A stretch of DNA of 33,433 nucleotides from Pseudomonadota bacterium (GCA_009924135.1 RFSE01000046.1:1-33433); one strand, 5' to 3'. Positions 7,843 through 15,364 are shown, counted from the first letter of the stretch. A program made the numbers and translations. Notes: a model not told the origin generated them from the sequence alone.

Positions 7843-8646
7843 ATGCGTTACATCGAACCTCACGGTCACATGGTCAGTCGCACGACTGACGATTATCAGG
7901 ACATGGTCACCGCCGGCTGCGCCGCCGTCTGCGAGCCGGCCTTCTGGGCGGGCTTTGACCGCTCGTCCGTCGATGGTTTCCACGATTACTTCTGCCAGCT
8001 AACCGATTACGAGCCCAAGCGGGCGGCGAAATTTGGCCTGCCGCACTTCTCCTGGCTGTGTATCAACCCAAAGGAGTCCGAAAACGTGGCCCTGGCCGCT
8101 GGTGTCATAGGGATTATTCCGCAGTTCCTTGACCGGCCTAATGTGCTGGGCATCGGCGAGATCGGCCTCAACAAGAATTCCCGCAACGAGATGAAGGTGC
8201 TCGAAATGCATGTGGACCTGGCGGCCAAGCATGACCAGCTCATCCTTGTCCACACGCCGCACCTGGAGGACAAGCTCAAGGGCACGCGCCTGATACTCGA
8301 CGTCCTGCGCAGCGACAAGCGCATCCGGCCGGAACGCTGCATCATCGATCACGTCGAGGAGCACACCATCCAGCTCGTGCTGGACGCCGGTTTCTGGGCC
8401 GGCATGACCCTTTACCCGGAGAGCAAGTGCTCGCCGGCCCGCGCCGTGGACATGCTGGACATGTATTCCCACGAGCGCATCTGGATGAACTCGGCGTGCG
8501 ACTGGGGCGTGAGCATCCCGCTGGCGGTGCCGCGCACCGCGCTAGAAATGAAGCGCCGGGGCTGGCCCGCCGACCTGATCGACAAGGTGATTTACCGCAA
8601 CCCGATCCAGTTCCTCAGCCAGTCGCCGAAATTTAAACTGCCCTGA
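7843..8646 (+). CDS. TatD-type metal-dependent hydrolase, EboB-like
   Basis: A 267-residue amidohydrolase-superfamily protein. Metal-ligand positions visible are the N-terminal EPHGHM (HxH) at residues 5-10, Glu in GIGEIGLNK, His in LVHTPH, His in IIDHVEEHT and Asp in NSACDWG near the C terminus. The segments VSRTTDDYQDM, AAVCEPAFWAGFDR and RIWMNSACDWGVSIPL strongly resemble the EboB subgroup, which elsewhere sits in ebo clusters thought to export or process natural-product precursors. No eboA, UbiA-type prenyltransferase or EboD-like gene is present here, so its role in this organism may differ. It is 5 nt downstream of the small antitoxin-like gene. The reaction is unknown. Confidence 0.75.
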   Translation: MRYIEPHGHMVSRTTDDYQDMVTAGCAAVCEPAFWAGFDRSSVDGFHDYFCQLTDYEPKRAAKFGLPHFSWLCINPKESENVALAAGVIGIIPQFLDRPNVLGIGEIGLNKNSRNEMKVLEMHVDLAAKHDQLILVHTPHLEDKLKGTRLILDVLRSDKRIRPERCIIDHVEEHTIQLVLDAGFWAGMTLYPESKCSPARAVDMLDMYSHERIWMNSACDWGVSIPLAVPRTALEMKRRGWPADLIDKVIYRNPIQFLSQSPKFKLP

Positions 8647-8702
8647 AAGCAGCCATTTCAGGCCGGATTTTGGAAAAATTGCGAAACGGAAAATAATAGG
8701 AC

Positions 8703-8730
8703 TTGCGTGGCGGCGGACATCGCCTATCTT
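8703..8730 (+). promoter_or_regulatory. Candidate sigma-70 promoter of tRNA-fMet
   Basis: TTGCGT (8703-8708) and TATCTT (8725-8730) are separated by 16 nt and end 14 nt before the first base of the tRNA. Both hexamers are 4/6 matches to the sigma-70 consensus or close to it. The spacing is short but acceptable. Confidence 0.4.
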
Positions 8731-8744
8731 CCGCCCACCTTGAT

Positions 8745-8821
<77 letters not shown>

Positions 8822-9136
8822 ATTTCTTCAGTGTGAGGCCGGACCGGAGGATTTGAAGCTCCCAGATAGGTAAACTGCTTCTTCCTTCATTCCGTTGCCC
8901 CCAATCCCAAACCCAGAGAGAACTACGTGGTCCTCACGAAGTTCAAATGGATTTGCCATGGTTGGTAGCCACCGCGTGGACGCATTTTAACCGAATGGAT
9001 CGAGCGTCCCGTGCTTCACGAAACGACCGGCTGCGACCTTCGTTCCACCGTTGGCCGTCAACTCATCGGTGCTACAGTGACGGTGTGATCCGACTTCTTT
9101 GGCCTCACCCCGATCGAGTGCATTTCGGAGTGTGAC
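8822..9136. other. Gene-free stretch between tRNA-fMet and selO
   Basis: About 315 bases separate the tRNA from the 3' end of the minus-strand selO gene. I see no coding frame with protein-like composition, no strong hairpin with a T tract, and no repeat shared with the rest of the window. Confidence 0.4.
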
Positions 9137-10600
9137 TCAGGTGCCGCAGAACGTGCGACAGACGGGGGTGCCCGGCGGTGGGGGATTCAACAGCTCCGGA
9201 GGCTGGCCGGTTTCATCATAGGGATCGGCCAGTGCGGTGAGGAGTCGTTCGAGCGGCGTGAGGTTGTTTTCGGTGGCGGCGGCGAGTGCGGCTTCCACCA
9301 GGTGGTTGCGAGGGATCACCGCCGGATTGTTCGTGTTCATGAGTTGGGCCACCTCTTCCCGGGATTGGGGTTGTCGGGAGAGGCGTTGAGCCCAGCGTTG
9401 CTGCCAGGCAGTAAAACCGCTGTCTTCGGAGGAGGCATCGGGTGCCAAGTTTCGAAAGGTATACGTGTAGTCTGCGCGGGTCTGGTGCATCCAGCGGAGC
9501 AATTCCTCAGCGAGAGCGGCGTCCTCTGGTCCCGCCGTGAACAACCCGAGCTTGCTGCGCATGACGAGGATCCAGTGGTGCTGGAAGCGTTCGGCGAAAG
9601 TTGCGAGCGCCTCGTTGGCTTGAGCCAGGGCGGTTTCCGGGTTCGCGTGCAGGACGGGCAGCAAGGCCTCGGCGAGCCGGGCCAGATTCCATCCCGCGAT
9701 GCCCGGTTGCTGCCCAAAAGCATAGCGGCCGTGGTAATCGATTGAACTGAATACGGTCGCCGGGTTGTAGGCGTCGATGAAGGCGCACGGCCCGTAGTCG
9801 ATGGTTTCGCCGGAGAGCGCCATGTTGTCCGTGTTCATGACCCCGTGAACGAAGCCAACCCGCATCCAATGCGCGATCAGCGATGCCTGTCGGTCAACTA
9901 CTCCGTGCAGCATGGCGAGCAACGGGTGTTCGGACGCCGCTGCCTCCGGGTAATGGCGGCGGAGGGTGTAGTCGGCGAGGATGCGCAAGCTGTCGGTATC
10001 GCCCAGCGCGGCGAAGTATTCAAAAGTGCCTACCCGGATATGACTGGCGGCGACCCGCGTGAGGACCGCGCCGGGGAGTGTTTGTTCGCGAATGACCGGT
10101 TCGCCGGTGCTGGCCACCGCCAAACTGCGCGTGGTGGGGATGCCGAAGCCGTGCATGGCTTCGCTGATGAGATATTCGCGCAGCATGGGACCGAGCGCGG
10201 CCCGTCCGTCGCCCCGCCGCGAATAGGGCGTGGGACCGGAGCCCTTCAACTGGATATCGAAGCGTTGGCCGGTTGGGCTGAGGTGTTCGCCCAGGAGAAT
10301 GGCGCGTCCGTCACCCAGGCGGGCCAGGTTGCCGAACTGATGTCCGGCGTACGCCTGGGCGATCGGTTCAGCGCCGTCGAGAATCATATTTCCAGTGAAG
10401 CCGGCTGCCGCATGGGGGCCGGTGAAGGCCGCAGGGTCCAGCCCGAGTGACAATGCCAACGGACGATTGAAAAGAACCAGCCCCGGTTCTGCGACCGGCG
10501 TGGGATTCACACGGGAGTGAAACGGAGCCGGCAGGCGGGCGTAGGAGTTGTCAAAATGCCAGCCGATAACGGGTGCGACGGGCTCAGAGGGCGTGGGCAT
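9137..10600 (-). CDS. selO: Protein adenylyltransferase SelO (YdiU)
   Basis: A 487-residue pseudokinase-fold enzyme that, in the characterised family, transfers AMP from ATP to Ser, Thr or Tyr of proteins, with a role in the oxidative-stress response. The glycine-rich GRAILLGEH and FDIQLKGSGPTPYSRRGDGR segments bind ATP. The catalytic stretch VHGVMNTDNMALSG supplies Asn256, the presumed catalytic Asp258, and Asp268 in TIDYGPC binds metal. Cys272 in that motif and the C-terminal CRTFCGT correspond to the cysteines that form a regulatory disulfide in the E. coli enzyme; there is no sign of selenocysteine in place of the C-terminal Cys. Length is normal and the gene stands alone, convergent with the tRNA gene. 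Confidence 0.95.
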   Translation of the reverse strand: MPTPSEPVAPVIGWHFDNSYARLPAPFHSRVNPTPVAEPGLVLFNRPLALSLGLDPAAFTGPHAAAGFTGNMILDGAEPIAQAYAGHQFGNLARLGDGRAILLGEHLSPTGQRFDIQLKGSGPTPYSRRGDGRAALGPMLREYLISEAMHGFGIPTTRSLAVASTGEPVIREQTLPGAVLTRVAASHIRVGTFEYFAALGDTDSLRILADYTLRRHYPEAAASEHPLLAMLHGVVDRQASLIAHWMRVGFVHGVMNTDNMALSGETIDYGPCAFIDAYNPATVFSSIDYHGRYAFGQQPGIAGWNLARLAEALLPVLHANPETALAQANEALATFAERFQHHWILVMRSKLGLFTAGPEDAALAEELLRWMHQTRADYTYTFRNLAPDASSEDSGFTAWQQRWAQRLSRQPQSREEVAQLMNTNNPAVIPRNHLVEAALAAATENNLTPLERLLTALADPYDETGQPPELLNPPPPGTPVCRTFCGT

Positions 10601-10801
10601 GGAGAATGTTGGGCGGAGTTGGTGGCCAATGGGGAAGCAGTATCAGGTTGGGCGAACTGGCATTTGGTCCTGCTGCGTTAGGATGGTTAACATATTGGAC
10701 TCAGTATGGCGGGAGATCGCGTTCGACCGACAGGGAAAATGGCATTGGTGAATCCGTTTGGGCAAGCGATGGGTGGGCAGGCCAGGGTTTGTCTTTGGGG
10801 C

Positions 10802-10828
10802 TCAAGTAAATTCAGCTCTGGCCGATAC
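10802..10828 (+). promoter_or_regulatory. Sigma-28 (FliA) promoter of fliC
   Basis: TCAAGTAA, an 11-nt spacer, then GCCGATAC closely match the sigma-28 consensus TAAAGTTT-N11-GCCGATAA (7 of 8 in the second octamer). Transcription is expected to start near 10835, giving a leader of about 140 nt ahead of the flagellin ATG. Confidence 0.85.
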
Positions 10829-10911
10829 CTTCATTGTCGCAAGACACGGTTGCCCACCGCCGCTAAGAGTGGGCAGGGGCCTAACGGGTGATGCCTCGCA
10901 CAAGTTCACCC

Positions 10912-10970
10912 AACGGCATGGATGCCGTTCAACAAAAAACCCCCGGTAACGGGGTGACTCATGGAAGGAG
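10912..10970 (+). promoter_or_regulatory. Structured fliC leader with paired hairpins and GGA motifs at the RBS
   Basis: Two perfect hairpins lie in the leader: AACGGCAT-GG-ATGCCGTT (10912-10929) and CCCCG-GTAA-CGGGG (10941-10954). They are followed by GGAAGGAG (10963-10970), a strong ribosome binding site 6 nt before the ATG. The overlapping GGA repeats at the RBS resemble CsrA binding sites; in Bacillus, flagellin translation is controlled this way. No csrA or fliW gene is in this window, so regulation is only suggested. Confidence 0.45.
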
Positions 10971-10976
10971 TCCAGT

Positions 10977-11780
10977 ATGGTCATCAATACAAACACATCG
11001 GCCCAGAGCAGCGCACGCTTGCTTGGGGAATCCTCAGCACTGTTAGCCAAATCGCTCGCCCGCCTGTCGTCCGGCTCGAAGATCGTTTCGCCCGAGGATG
11101 ATGCCGCAGGCTTGGCGGTTTCTTCGCGTTTTGACGCGCAGATCAACCGCAACAACGCGGCCAAGAGCAACGTTGGGAACGCCGTTTCGTTCAGCCAGAC
11201 GCAGGACGGCTTTCTCGCGAAAGTCGGCAAGGCCCTGGATCGCATGAGCGAACTGTCCGTGATGGCGCAGGACGTCACCAAGTCCAACGCGGACCGGGCA
11301 CTGTACGATACTGAGTTTCAGAAACTCGGATCGTTCGTGACGGATCTGGCCACCAAGCAGTTCAACGGCGTGGCGCTGTTCTCGGCGACCGCCAACAACG
11401 TCACTACCGACAGCGAAGGCACGACCACCGCCCTGGCCGGCGTGGACCTGGGCGCAGCGGCTTACACCAACGCCACCGGTTCGGCCATTGGCACGGCGGC
11501 GACCGCTGCCACCGCTCTCACCAAGGTGAAGGCGGCCATCACGCAGTTGTCCACGGATCGCGCCACGGTCGGGGCCAACATCTCGACGCTGAACTCCTAC
11601 AGCGACCAGTTGGGCGTGCTGTCGGATAACCTCAGCGCCGCCAACAGCCGCATTAAAGATGTGGACGTGGCTTCGGAGAGCACCCAGTTCGCACGTTATA
11701 ACATCCTCGTCCAGGCAGGCACGGCGATGCTGTCGCAGGCGAACTCCACCCCGCAGTCGGCCCTGCGCCTCCTGCAGTAA
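10977..11780 (+). CDS. fliC: Flagellin
   Basis: The filament subunit, exported by the flagellar type III apparatus and polymerised under the FliD cap. The 267-residue protein has a conserved N-terminal D0/D1 region with SLARLSSGSKIVSPEDDAAG and AAKSNVGNAVSFSQTQDGFL, and a C-terminal D1/D0 region with SRIKDVDVASESTQFARYNI followed by VQAGTAMLSQANSTPQSAL. The centre (about 135-180) is a short Ala/Thr/Gly-rich linker, so the outer domains D2/D3 are nearly absent; Salmonella flagellin is nearly twice as long. It is preceded by a sigma-28 promoter and a strong RBS, and followed by a terminator-like hairpin before fliD, so it is probably a single-gene, highly expressed unit. Confidence 0.96.
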   Translation: MVINTNTSAQSSARLLGESSALLAKSLARLSSGSKIVSPEDDAAGLAVSSRFDAQINRNNAAKSNVGNAVSFSQTQDGFLAKVGKALDRMSELSVMAQDVTKSNADRALYDTEFQKLGSFVTDLATKQFNGVALFSATANNVTTDSEGTTTALAGVDLGAAAYTNATGSAIGTAATAATALTKVKAAITQLSTDRATVGANISTLNSYSDQLGVLSDNLSAANSRIKDVDVASESTQFARYNILVQAGTAMLSQANSTPQSALRLLQ

Positions 11781-11858
11781 GCCGTAGTCCTGCGAGTGGA
11801 ACAGGCCACCGGGCGGTGCCGTAAGGTGCCGTCCGGTTCTGTGCTTTTTGCCGTGAGT

Positions 11859-11889
11859 TTCTTCGTCGGTCGCGCGAAGAAGTTTTATT
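11859..11889 (+). terminator. Intrinsic terminator after fliC
   Basis: TTCTTCG (11859-11865) pairs perfectly with CGAAGAA (11875-11881), followed by G and TTTTATT. The stem is short and not very GC-rich, but with the T tract it fits a Rho-independent terminator. It ends immediately before the fliD promoter at 11891. Confidence 0.55.
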
Positions 11890-11890
11890 C

Positions 11891-11917
11891 TCAAGTTTCC
11901 TTCGAACCTGCCGATGC
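11891..11917 (+). promoter_or_regulatory. Sigma-28 promoter of fliD, giving a near-leaderless mRNA
   Basis: TCAAGTTT, 11 nt, GCCGATGC: 7 of 8 in the first octamer and 6 of 8 in the second. The ATG at 11914 lies inside the -10 element and so cannot be the start used. With a start point 5-8 nt after the second octamer, transcription begins at about 11922-11925, just before the ATG at 11926. Confidence 0.75.
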
Positions 11918-11925
11918 AGCTGCCA

Positions 11926-13647
11926 ATGGACCTTGGTGTTTCAGGACTTTCGTCTGGGTTCGACTGGCGTTCGCTGGTCGACCAGATCACGAGCGTGGAG
12001 CGGGCTCCGGAGCAGCGGATGCGTACGGAGCAGGGCACGATCTCGCAGCGCCAGAACGCCTACGCGAACATCCAGACACAGATGGCGTCACTCCAGACGC
12101 AGGTCACTGCCTTGAAGGATCCTGCGCTCTTTACGAGCCGCACCGTCAGCACGTCGGATGCGACGGTGGGCACGGCCACGGCAGACCCCGGAGCGCCGTT
12201 AGGGCAGTTCGCGTTTACCTTTCAGCAACTCGCTACCGCCGCGGCGCTTCAGGGCACGGCGAACTCCGGACGACCGCTCAGCAGCACGAGCAACGTGTCC
12301 GGGGTCACGCTCGCGAGCGCGGGCTTCGCCAGCTCCGTCTCGGCTGGCACGATTACGGTCAACGGGAAGCAAATTACCATCGCCACGACTGACACCCTCC
12401 AGAACGTCTTCGACAACATCGCCACCGCCACGGGAGGCAGCGTCACTGGCAGCTACGATCCCGCCACGGACAAGATCAACCTGAGCAGTGCCGGGGAAAT
12501 CGTGCTCGGAAGCGCCACGGACACCAGCAACCTCCTGAGCGTCGCACGGCTCTACAACAACGGCACCGGCACCGTGGCCAGCACCAGTGCCCTGGGGGCG
12601 GTGCAACTTACCGGCACCCTCGCCAACGCCAACCTGGCGACGGCGGTCACTGACGGCGGCAGCGGCGCGGGCAGCTTTCAGATCAACGGGGTGACCATCA
12701 GTTACAGCGCCACCGGGGACAGTATTCAGAACGTCCTGGATCGAATTAATAATTCTTCGGCCGGCGTCACGGCCAGTTACGACACCTTGAACGACCGGTT
12801 CAGCCTGACCAACAAGACCACCGGCGATGTAGGAGTGGCGATGCAGGACGTGACCGGCAACTTCCTTGCGGCCACCGGGCTGTCCGGCGGTACGCTCACC
12901 CGGGGCAAGAATCTCCTCTACCAGATCAATGGGGGTGACACCCTCGTCAGCCAGTCGAACACGATTACGGCTGCCAGTTCCGGACTCACGGGACTTTCCG
13001 TCAACGCCCTGAAAGAAGGGGCGACGGTCAATTTATCGGTCGGGACTGACACGGCGAAAATCAAGACGGCCATCAACAACTTCATCACGGAATTCAACAA
13101 GACCCAGGCCATCATTGACACGAGCACGGCCAGCACGACGGACGCACAGGGCAAGGTCAGCGCCGGCATTCTGGCCAGCGAGATGGACGCAACGGACATC
13201 GCCTCCAAACTGCGCTCCGGAGCCTACAATCAGACCACGGGATTGAACCAGACGATCAAGGGGCTGGCCGATCTGGGCATCACCACCAACGGCAACGACA
13301 ACAACCTCGCCCTCAGTGATTCGACGGCGCTCGATACGGCGTTGCAAACCCAGCTCAGTCAAGTGCAGTCGCTTTTCACCGACGCCACCAACGGCGTGGC
13401 GACCCGGCTTAACAATTACATTAACCAGACGATTGGTGATGGCGCTGACGTGACCGGGACATTGGTGGACAAGCAGACTGGTCTCGGGGCGCAGATCACG
13501 GCCATTGACCAGCAGGTGGCCGATGCGGAGCGGCTTGTCCTTGCCAATCGGCAGCGCCTCATTGACAGCTTCGTGGCGATGGAAGCCGCGTCGGCGAAGT
13601 CGAAGCAACAGGCGCAATACCTGACACAGAGGTTTGGCAGTGGCTAA
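11926..13647 (+). CDS. fliD: Flagellar hook-associated protein 2 (filament cap)
   Basis: Forms the cap at the tip of the growing filament and guides flagellin insertion. The 573-residue protein starts MDLGVSGLSSGFDWRSLVDQ, the conserved FliD N terminus, with coiled-coil helices to about residue 70, and ends with the FliD_C region: LRSGAYNQTTGLNQTIKGLA, then a long helical tail (VDKQTGLGAQITAIDQQVAD) and AQYLTQRFGSG. The central part (100-400) is rich in Thr, Ser and Ala repeats of beta-type domain. The start at 11926 is chosen over 11914 because the latter overlaps the sigma-28 -10 element. No Shine-Dalgarno sequence is apparent, in agreement with a leaderless message. Confidence 0.93.
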   Translation: MDLGVSGLSSGFDWRSLVDQITSVERAPEQRMRTEQGTISQRQNAYANIQTQMASLQTQVTALKDPALFTSRTVSTSDATVGTATADPGAPLGQFAFTFQQLATAAALQGTANSGRPLSSTSNVSGVTLASAGFASSVSAGTITVNGKQITIATTDTLQNVFDNIATATGGSVTGSYDPATDKINLSSAGEIVLGSATDTSNLLSVARLYNNGTGTVASTSALGAVQLTGTLANANLATAVTDGGSGAGSFQINGVTISYSATGDSIQNVLDRINNSSAGVTASYDTLNDRFSLTNKTTGDVGVAMQDVTGNFLAATGLSGGTLTRGKNLLYQINGGDTLVSQSNTITAASSGLTGLSVNALKEGATVNLSVGTDTAKIKTAINNFITEFNKTQAIIDTSTASTTDAQGKVSAGILASEMDATDIASKLRSGAYNQTTGLNQTIKGLADLGITTNGNDNNLALSDSTALDTALQTQLSQVQSLFTDATNGVATRLNNYINQTIGDGADVTGTLVDKQTGLGAQITAIDQQVADAERLVLANRQRLIDSFVAMEAASAKSKQQAQYLTQRFGSG

Positions 13648-13680
13648 CCGGTTTCCATTCCCGGTCAGGGAAGAATCCCC

Positions 13681-13707
13681 TCAAGAAGTGCGCTGGCTTG
13701 TCGATTA
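13681..13707 (+). promoter_or_regulatory. Sigma-28 promoter of the unknown late flagellar gene
   Basis: TCAAGAAG, 11 nt, GTCGATTA. The first five bases are identical to those of the fliC and fliD promoters, and the second octamer matches the consensus at 6 of 8. The second octamer ends 7 nt before the ATG at 13715, so transcription should start at or next to the start codon. Confidence 0.7.
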
Positions 13708-13714
13708 ATAACTC

Positions 13715-14341
13715 ATGTCTGGTCCCGGCAAAATGACCCCCTCGGAGTCGACCCTTCAGGTGTATCTCGACGGCGAACTGCTGGCGCTTCCGCCCACGCC
13801 ATTGCGTACGTTGTCGGGCATCCGCGCATTCCTGACCTCCGAGGCGTTGCGGCGGCAGCGGATGTTGTGCGGCATCTCCCTGGATGGGTGGCCCGTGGAC
13901 ACTTCCACTCCGCTGCCGACGGAACTATCCGCCAAAGTGGTCGCGAGCCGGACCACGTCGTTTCAGGATTTGCCCGCCCATCTCGTACAACTGGCCAGGG
14001 AACAAGCCATCAACCTGCAGTCCAAACTGGAACGGACGAGTCTGCGAATGGCGATTAACGAGGCCGCCGCCGCCCGGCAGTTATGGTGGAACCTGGTGCC
14101 GGAGCTGCACGAATTGCTGGTTACGTTATGTCTCGTAAACCGGTTGCGGAATGTCGGGGCCGGGGCCTCCGCAGCGTTTTCACTGGGTGCGCTGCTGAGC
14201 CGGATCGAGGGCAATCTGGCCATGCCGGGCGAAGGCTTTGAAATATCCGACCATGTCGAAATCGAGCTGCGTCAGTGGCTTGAAGTGGTGGAGCGGGAAC
14301 TGTCCAACATTCATGAATTTAAAGCGCACCAACAGTCCTAG
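13715..14341 (+). CDS. Uncharacterised protein of the late flagellar regulon
   Basis: I do not recognise this 208-residue protein. The N-terminal ~75 residues look like a small mixed alpha/beta domain (TLQVYLDGELLALPPTPLRT, MLCGISLDGWPVDTSTPLPT). From about 85 to 208 it is mostly amphipathic helix (LVQLAREQAINLQSKLERTS, WWNLVPELHELLVTLCLVNR, VEIELRQWLEVVERELSNIH). No signal peptide or membrane span is visible. It lies between fliD and a putative lipoprotein gene, behind its own sigma-28 promoter, and overlaps the lipoprotein gene by 29 nt. This points to a late flagellar function such as a chaperone, a filament- or motor-associated factor, or a regulator. An internal ATG at 13733 is an alternative start. 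Confidence 0.7.
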   Translation: MSGPGKMTPSESTLQVYLDGELLALPPTPLRTLSGIRAFLTSEALRRQRMLCGISLDGWPVDTSTPLPTELSAKVVASRTTSFQDLPAHLVQLAREQAINLQSKLERTSLRMAINEAAAARQLWWNLVPELHELLVTLCLVNRLRNVGAGASAAFSLGALLSRIEGNLAMPGEGFEISDHVEIELRQWLEVVERELSNIHEFKAHQQS

Positions 14342-15011
14342 CGCACCTGGCAGGACGCTTTGCTTGATCTTCGCCGGCATCAGTCTGCTGGTGGGAGCAG
14401 GCTGTGACACCTTGGAACAGAAAGCGGTGGAGCTGGCCCATCCCCCGGCACCGCCATGGCAGCCGGGTAATGTGCATCGGCCGGCCGCCGCTTTGCCGGC
14501 GGATTTCCGGCGGGTGGCAGTGTTGCCCCTCGCTGCGGCCAACAGTCAGGATTTGCAGGCGGGCAAGGAGGCACTGGGCAGTCTGCCCGGCCAAGCGCTC
14601 GGCCAGCGAGGTTTGTTCGAGGTCCTGCCGATATCGGCGCAGCAGCTCCAGCAATGGACCGGACGCGATAGCCTGGCGGCGGACGAGCCGTTGCCTCGAG
14701 ACCTGCTAGTGCGCTTGCGGGCGGAAACCGGTTGCGATGGCGTGCTCTTCGTGCGGCTAACCCGGTTCCAACCCTACCCGCCCGCGTCCGTGGGCTGGAG
14801 TTTCCGGCTGGTGGCGGCACCCGGGGCCGAAATTTTGTGGGCGGTAGACGAAGTGGCGGATACCCGCCTGCCCTCTGTCGCCAGCGGTTTGCAGCTGTAT
14901 TTCCGCCAGCGTGGGATTACGGACCTTGAGGCCCGGCATCTGGCCGCCTCCCCGCGCCGCATGGCGGAATACAGCCTGGAGGCACTGTTCCAAACCTTGC
15001 CACCGCGCTAA
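14313..15011 (+). CDS. Putative lipoprotein with TolB-N/CsgG-like domain, flagellar locus
   Basis: The 232-residue product begins MNLKRTNSPSAPGRTLCLIF then AGISLLVGAGC, a lipoprotein-type signal with Cys31 as the candidate lipidated residue, although Gly rather than Leu occupies the -3 position. The mature part has RRVAVLPLAA, a helix (GKEALGSLPGQALGQRGLFE), VLPISAQQLQQW, GCDGVLFVRLTRF and AEILWAVDEVADT. This order resembles TolB-N/CsgG/LpoB-like folds used by outer-membrane lipoproteins, including some that support flagellar rings in Vibrio (FlgO/FlgP/FlgT are functional comparisons, not proven homologues). It overlaps the previous gene by 29 nt; longer upstream starts would put the signal sequence inside. 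The role is inferred from context. Confidence 0.6.
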   Translation: MNLKRTNSPSAPGRTLCLIFAGISLLVGAGCDTLEQKAVELAHPPAPPWQPGNVHRPAAALPADFRRVAVLPLAAANSQDLQAGKEALGSLPGQALGQRGLFEVLPISAQQLQQWTGRDSLAADEPLPRDLLVRLRAETGCDGVLFVRLTRFQPYPPASVGWSFRLVAAPGAEILWAVDEVADTRLPSVASGLQLYFRQRGITDLEARHLAASPRRMAEYSLEALFQTLPPR

Positions 15012-15035
15012 AGTTTTCCAGTACAGTGTCGATAA
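15009..15035 (+). promoter_or_regulatory. Sigma-28 promoter of flgM-fliS-fliT
   Basis: TAAAGTTT, 11 nt, GTCGATAA: a perfect first octamer and 7 of 8 in the second. It begins at the stop codon of the lipoprotein gene. Transcription should start near 15042, giving a leader of about 48 nt before flgM. Confidence 0.9.
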
Positions 15036-15089
15036 CCCTTTTGGCCTCAGACAAGCCCGATCTGCCTGCCACAACAGCAAAGGCAAGTT

Positions 15090-15353
15090 ATGGAAGTAAA
15101 ATTAAACAACTCAGCGAGCCCGGTCAGCCAGGTACTGGCGCGGGTCATCAAGTCGGCGAAGACCCAGCCCAGCGAGGCGGTCGCCTCCTTTGCCCGCAGC
15201 GACGCGCTTAACCGCACGCTCGCTGCGACGCCGGACGTGCGACCGGACGTGGTTGCCCGCGCCCGGCAACTGGTGGCGCGACCTGCCTATCCGCCGAAAG
15301 ATGTCCTCGAACGCATCGCCCGCCTCATGTCGTCGGAAATCAGCGGCAGTTAA
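15090..15353 (+). CDS. flgM: Negative regulator of flagellin synthesis (anti-sigma-28)
   Basis: FlgM binds FliA (sigma-28) and holds it inactive until the hook is complete and FlgM is exported through the flagellum. The 87-residue protein has the expected size, a polar and probably disordered N-terminal half (MEVKLNNSASPVSQVLARVI), and the conserved C-terminal sigma-binding pattern VRPDVVARARQLVARPAYPP and KDVLERIARLM. It is the first gene of a short operon with fliS and the FliT-like gene, behind a perfect-looking sigma-28 promoter; this gives a negative feedback loop like that known in enterics. Confidence 0.88.
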   Translation: MEVKLNNSASPVSQVLARVIKSAKTQPSEAVASFARSDALNRTLAATPDVRPDVVARARQLVARPAYPPKDVLERIARLMSSEISGS

Positions 15354-15364
15354 CCCATCCTACC

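Noticed and set aside
9137..9160. Selenocysteine at the C terminus of SelO
   Set aside because: The C-terminal position is an ordinary Cys codon; no in-frame TGA is found before the natural stop.
10541..10567. GCCGATAA at 10560-10567 as a further sigma-28 site
   Set aside because: The first octamer at the required spacing is AGGAGTTG, only 4 of 8 matches, and the second octamer lies in the selO coding sequence, where it encodes Ile-Gly.
11914..11925. ATG at 11914 as fliD start
   Set aside because: It lies within the -10 element of the sigma-28 promoter, and the conserved FliD N terminus begins at 11926.
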